Of a stretch of DNA of 64,000 bases, positions 60,476-64,000 are shown in pieces. Each line of letters begins with the position of its first letter. Within the stretch, counting starts at the first letter, position 1. The stretch comes from Gordius sp. MW1 (lineage: Eukaryota; Nematomorpha; Gordioida; Gordea; Gordiidae): NCBI GenBank assembly GCA_964036665.1, contig OZ038529.1, forward strand, positions 5,006,501 to 5,070,500, given 5' to 3'. The notes under the pieces were generated by a model. That model saw nothing but the letters and a program-made list of their open reading frames with translations, made no database searches and was not told where the DNA came from. The position numbers and the translations under genes are program-made.

Positions 60476-60499
60476 AAAGTCTCACGATCGTGAGACTTT
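60476..60499. repeat. Perfect 24-bp palindrome
   Basis: AAAGTCTCACGA followed by its exact complement, with an extra direct copy of AAAGTCTCACGA just upstream (60463-60474). It lies at the junction after the tandem array. Confidence 0.9.
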
Positions 60500-60539
60500 G
60501 ACCCGAAGGGCATTATACCGGTTGCCCCAAAACGAAAAC

Positions 60540-60579
60540 CTTTGATCTCACAGCTGCCCCCCCTTGGTTACGCCCATGG
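60540..60579. mobile_element. Right-end fragment of CATGGGCGTAGCC MITE
   Basis: CAGCTGCCCCCCCTTGG followed by TTACGCCCATG is the family right end; no left end was found. Confidence 0.6.
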
Positions 60580-61637
60580 ATGCACACCTCCCTCCAAATA
60601 TTTAAAATAAGAACTCTTTACATTTTTATTACTGTTATAGATCTTGATATTTAAAATATTCATGCCCAAAACTATAATTTCTTGCAAATAAATGCTGGGC
60701 TACATTTGCAGCTGTCCTGAAACAATATTAAACAAAAAATTGTAGATGCGTTGCGGAGTTTAATTATGAGGAATAGATGCTATAAAAAATGGAATCGATT
60801 ATCTTACCAAATAAAAATAAAGGGTACTAACAATTTTTCCTGTTTTATCACTATACTATATTAAAGTGTGTATAGACACCGTTTGGAGGCTCTACTTCGT
60901 TTGTGACATGAGATAGATTAAAATGCAAGATTTTATGCAAGAGCTTCTCGACCTTATTGTTTGCCTTTATCTTGTTTCCTTATACTTTGGTTCCACCACT
61001 AATTGCTGTTTAGAAAACTTTTCTTATATCCATATATTTTGCATATTATCATTTTTCGATTATAAGATTTTTATCAAAAATTTGTCTTCGGATCTCGCAA
61101 GTTTACTTCTTATCGCCCTGAGCACTATTGACTTATAAATTGTCGAATAAGCCCGAATCATATTGTTTGGGGCAAATTTTTAATTTTATCTCAAAATAAT
61201 TTATCACTAAATAGCGAAATTAATTGTTATTGATAGTTAATTTAGGAAGTTTCATATGCCAGGATATCAACATTATTTTTATAAAATAATCAACTTACCC
61301 AGATAATATGTAATTTATTACTTTGAAATGTATTAACGTCATCAAAGATTGTGTATAAAGGCATCCGAGCGTTATTTATATTATACCTAATGAATTTTAC
61401 AGGAGTTCCCCTTACCCCTTTCGGTATAAAATAGATGATGAGAAGAAACATAGAACTTATATATATTAAAATTCCTTGACCTTAAAAAATTAATGCACTT
61501 ATATTGGCGATTAAGTTTGGACAGAAACGAAAAATATAAAATAAAGCAAGTTTGATGATCAGATAAGAATGGAGAATCCATTTCAGCTTTCTGTAATTTA
61601 ATAACTAAAAAATATACAATTTAATCTTACAATCTTC
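60580..61637. other. No gene supported
   Basis: AT-rich. The 71-codon frame at 60923-61138 is hydrophobic and has no splice or family support. Confidence 0.35.
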
Positions 61638-61641
61638 TTCT

Positions 61642-62418
61642 TTATCGTGTTGAAAATCCCACAGACGTGGGGTAAGTTTTTAGCAGCCTCTTCCATCTGA
61701 GTCGCGTATATGCCATGCCAATTTCCATCTGTTTGACGTCCATATCCTTTTCGACCAGTCGTTTCCAGGTGGCACGTGGTCTGCCCCTTCCTCTTCTTCC
61801 AGGCACGTCCATCTCCAGCGTTCGCCGTGTGACATCGTCCTCGTCTCTTCGTAATACATGGCCGTACCACCGCAGTCGATTTTCTCTTAAGAAGTCCTTC
61901 GTCGCTTGTATACCCATCTTTGTCATCAAGGATTTGTTCGTCATGCGATCCAGCTTGGTGTAGCCTAAGCTCCATCGCACCATTCTCATTTCCGTGGCTT
62001 GCAAGAGTTTCTCCTCCGCGGTGGCTACAGCCCATGTTTCGCTCCCGTAAAGCAAGACCGGTCGCACGATGGTTTTGTACGCCTTGCTTTTCAACCAAAT
62101 AGGTATCTTTTTATCACACATGACACCGGAGATGCTGCGCCACTTGAGCCATGCTTTCTTGATCCGAGAATGGACTTCGGCGGTACATCCTCCCTCTTGA
62201 TGTAATAGCGAGCCAAGATATGTGAACTTATCAACCTCCGTGTATATTGGACCGTCATTTTTGTGCATTTGCGGACTACCGCCCATCATTTGCATGTAAA
62301 CCGTTTTCTTCTCGCTGACCTTTAGACCGAATTCCGAAAAACGTTCTGACCATTTATTCGCCTGATGAAAAACCCCTTCTCTTGTTTCATCGCACTTACA
62401 ATAAAATTTTTTAACCAT
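61642..62418 (-). pseudogene. RTE-type LINE, C-terminal part of endonuclease/reverse transcriptase ORF
   Basis: A 258-codon minus-strand frame. It contains WSERFSEFGLKVSEKKTVYM, FTYLGSLLHQEGGCTAEVHS, RIKKAW, WLKSKAYKTIVRPVLLYGSE, TWAV and LRWYGHVLRR followed by GRRGRGRPRATW. These are the thumb/C-terminal motifs of RTE-like and related non-LTR polyproteins (FxYLGS, RPxLLYGSETW, RWxGHVxR, GRGRPxxxW). The RT catalytic box is absent; upstream of 62418 the frame meets TGA after four codons, so this is a typical 5'-truncated insertion. The frame itself is clean, suggesting a young copy. Much more GC-rich than its surroundings. Confidence 0.9.
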
Positions 62419-62692
62419 TAAAAATCAATAATCTTGTTTAAATTATTTACTTAATTTTAAGGGTTTATTAGCCACCTCATATATATTTTTGAACCATAAT
62501 TTAAAATGTTAGAATTAAATATAACAATATTGAATGTAATTTAACAGATTAGGAGGAAGGGCTGGGATTTGAAAAGCCTTTTTAAAAACCCCGAAAAAGC
62601 TCTGTGTTTCTTAAAGATATTTAGGGTAAATTCGGAAAAATTAATTTTTTAATTTCTTCATGAGCTTGGGGCTTGAGTCGGGCTCACCAATG

Positions 62693-62856
62693 CATGAGCG
62701 TACCCAGGGGGGGGGGCGGCTGCCCCCGCCCCCCCCTAATTTACGAGAAAAAAAGTTTTCCAATGCAAAAATATTGAAAAATTAAAAAAAATTATGTTTT
62801 GCCCCCCTCTAAATGAATTTTTAAACCCCCTAATTCAAAACCTGGGTACGCCCATG
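62693..62856. mobile_element. CATGGGCGTAGCC-family MITE
   Basis: Ends CATGAGCGTACCCAGG and CTGGGTACGCCCATG; perfect 8-bp duplication CACCAATG (62685-62692, 62857-62864). Confidence 0.9.
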
Positions 62857-62864
62857 CACCAATG

Positions 62865-64000
62865 TCATAAAACAGAAATTATCGAGCTTAATTATAACTT
62901 TTGAACTTTTGAACAACTCTGCAAATTTTTGTGCTATTTAAATATAAATATTTTAAAATTATAATGTAAAACCAATGATTGATTTTTTTTTCAAATTTAT
63001 ACAATAATTTAGATTATTTAAATGAATCTATTATATTTTTATTTAGATACGAGAACATTTAGATGCGAATTACACAATTTAAAGTTATACATGTTTAGAA
63101 TTAAAGACGGAGCATAATTTTCAACAAATTTGTATTTATATCAACAAAAATTTTGTTTTCAATCAAAACCCTTTGATTATTTCAAAATTGAAAATTGGGC
63201 TATAAAATTTACATCCATGAGCGAAAGATTCATCATTTTTATGGCTTAAGTAATGACAAAACTAATAAATGCTTAAAAGTTTGAACGCAATTCCCTATTT
63301 TTTATAATTATGGCGAAAATCGATGTATACTAACGGTGTTTTAAAAACAAATTCCACCAAGGGTAGATTAATAGAGTTAGCTATAAATTAAAATCACTTA
63401 ATTGATAATGATATTTGCTGATTTTTGTATAACATTCCTTTGTAGATTTGAAACCTTTTTTTTTAAAAAAAGCTATTTTGAAGAAAGCATCTATGAAATT
63501 GTTGAATACATGGCTTTTGCAGCACTAAAGTTAAACTGCGAATTTTTTAAAGTTTAATATTTTATTTCCTCTTTGGACAATCAGTATAGCGGGAAAAGTT
63601 GTGTGGAAACTGATAAGCCTAGACTTGTTTTTAGTCAGAAATTTAATTCAGATAAGAAAGTGTTTTAATTAGCGAATTCATTTGAGAATCTCGAAAAGAT
63701 ATAAGGAAGAAAATTAACATAAAATTGCTCTAAAATTAGGGAAAATAATTTTAAATGTGCTTAAAAGAGGGGGGGGGTTCAACCTTGAAAAAACCCTTGA
63801 CTACGCCCCTGTAGCATGCCACTATATATTGGTTATTTACCAATATTTTTGCAAAATTAAATGCACACTTTTTAAATCTTATCCATTTAACTAAAGAAGG
63901 TGCTTAACCTTAGATTTCATTTATTGAGTTTTGGACTTAAACTAGGGCGCGTCAAGGTGTCTGCTAATTCATATTATGATGTACAGAAACCAGTCATATC
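62865..64000. other. No gene seen; one element fragment
   Basis: AT-rich. At about 63770-63812 a poly-G run plus AACCCTTGACTACGCCCCTG is a right-end fragment of a poly-G/hAT-type element. Confidence 0.4.

Noticed and set aside
61598..62098. 166-codon minus-strand frame starting with Met-Val-Glu-Lys
   Set aside because: It overlaps the LINE ORF in another frame; only the 61642-62418 frame carries reverse-transcriptase motifs.
61715..62205. Plus-strand open frames of 60-82 codons
   Set aside because: They are antisense shadows of the LINE reverse transcriptase frame on the minus strand.

Overview
This window is nuclear DNA of an invertebrate-type animal. It is AT-rich (roughly 70 percent by eye), has no operons or bacterial signals, and its genes are split by GT..AG introns. 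Transposons of at least eight kinds fill the space between and inside the genes. A calcitonin/DH31-type class B receptor, an intact SF3B5 gene and an RTE-type LINE point to a bilaterian invertebrate. I cannot name the species. Exon models were assembled by eye from splice sites, reading phase and family motifs.

Layout. 0.6-2.4 kb: a Helitron with a decayed Rep-type N domain, then a small MITE. 2.8-7.4 kb: two likely exons of an unrecognised plus-strand gene, with nested transposons in the intron. 8-34 kb: almost purely repeats, namely many copies of hAT-type non-autonomous elements, a 1.5 kb hAT with a broken BED-finger ORF, two MITE families with telomere-like TTAGGG cores, TA-flanked MITEs, and a repeat cluster with inverted CCAAT boxes and tRNA-like pieces. 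35.9-47.5 kb: a class B1 GPCR of the calcitonin/DH31 receptor type, 12 plus-strand exons recovered with consistent phase from the six-cysteine hormone-binding domain to the stop; the signal-peptide exon was not found. 48.6-51.5 kb: a five-exon minus-strand gene (inferred 234 aa, one membrane segment) that I do not recognise, convergent with the receptor gene. 52.7-54.1 kb: a plus-strand 469-codon ORF with a probable signal sequence, eight N-glycosylation sequons and no cysteine. 54.3-55 kb: an LTR-like block. 56.5 kb: intronless SF3B5 on the minus strand. 58.7-60.5 kb: a MULE-type transposase remnant directly abutting a tandem array of about 241 bp units with a two-unit higher-order pattern. 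61.6-62.4 kb: a 5'-truncated RTE-type LINE on the minus strand.

The genes do not form a pathway. The receptor (neuropeptide signalling) and SF3B5 (core spliceosome) are recognisable conserved genes. The 234-aa and 469-aa proteins and the 2.8/6.9 kb exons are orphans to me. The most unusual non-genic signal is that two short element families with 8-bp target duplications both carry degenerate telomere repeats in their centres.
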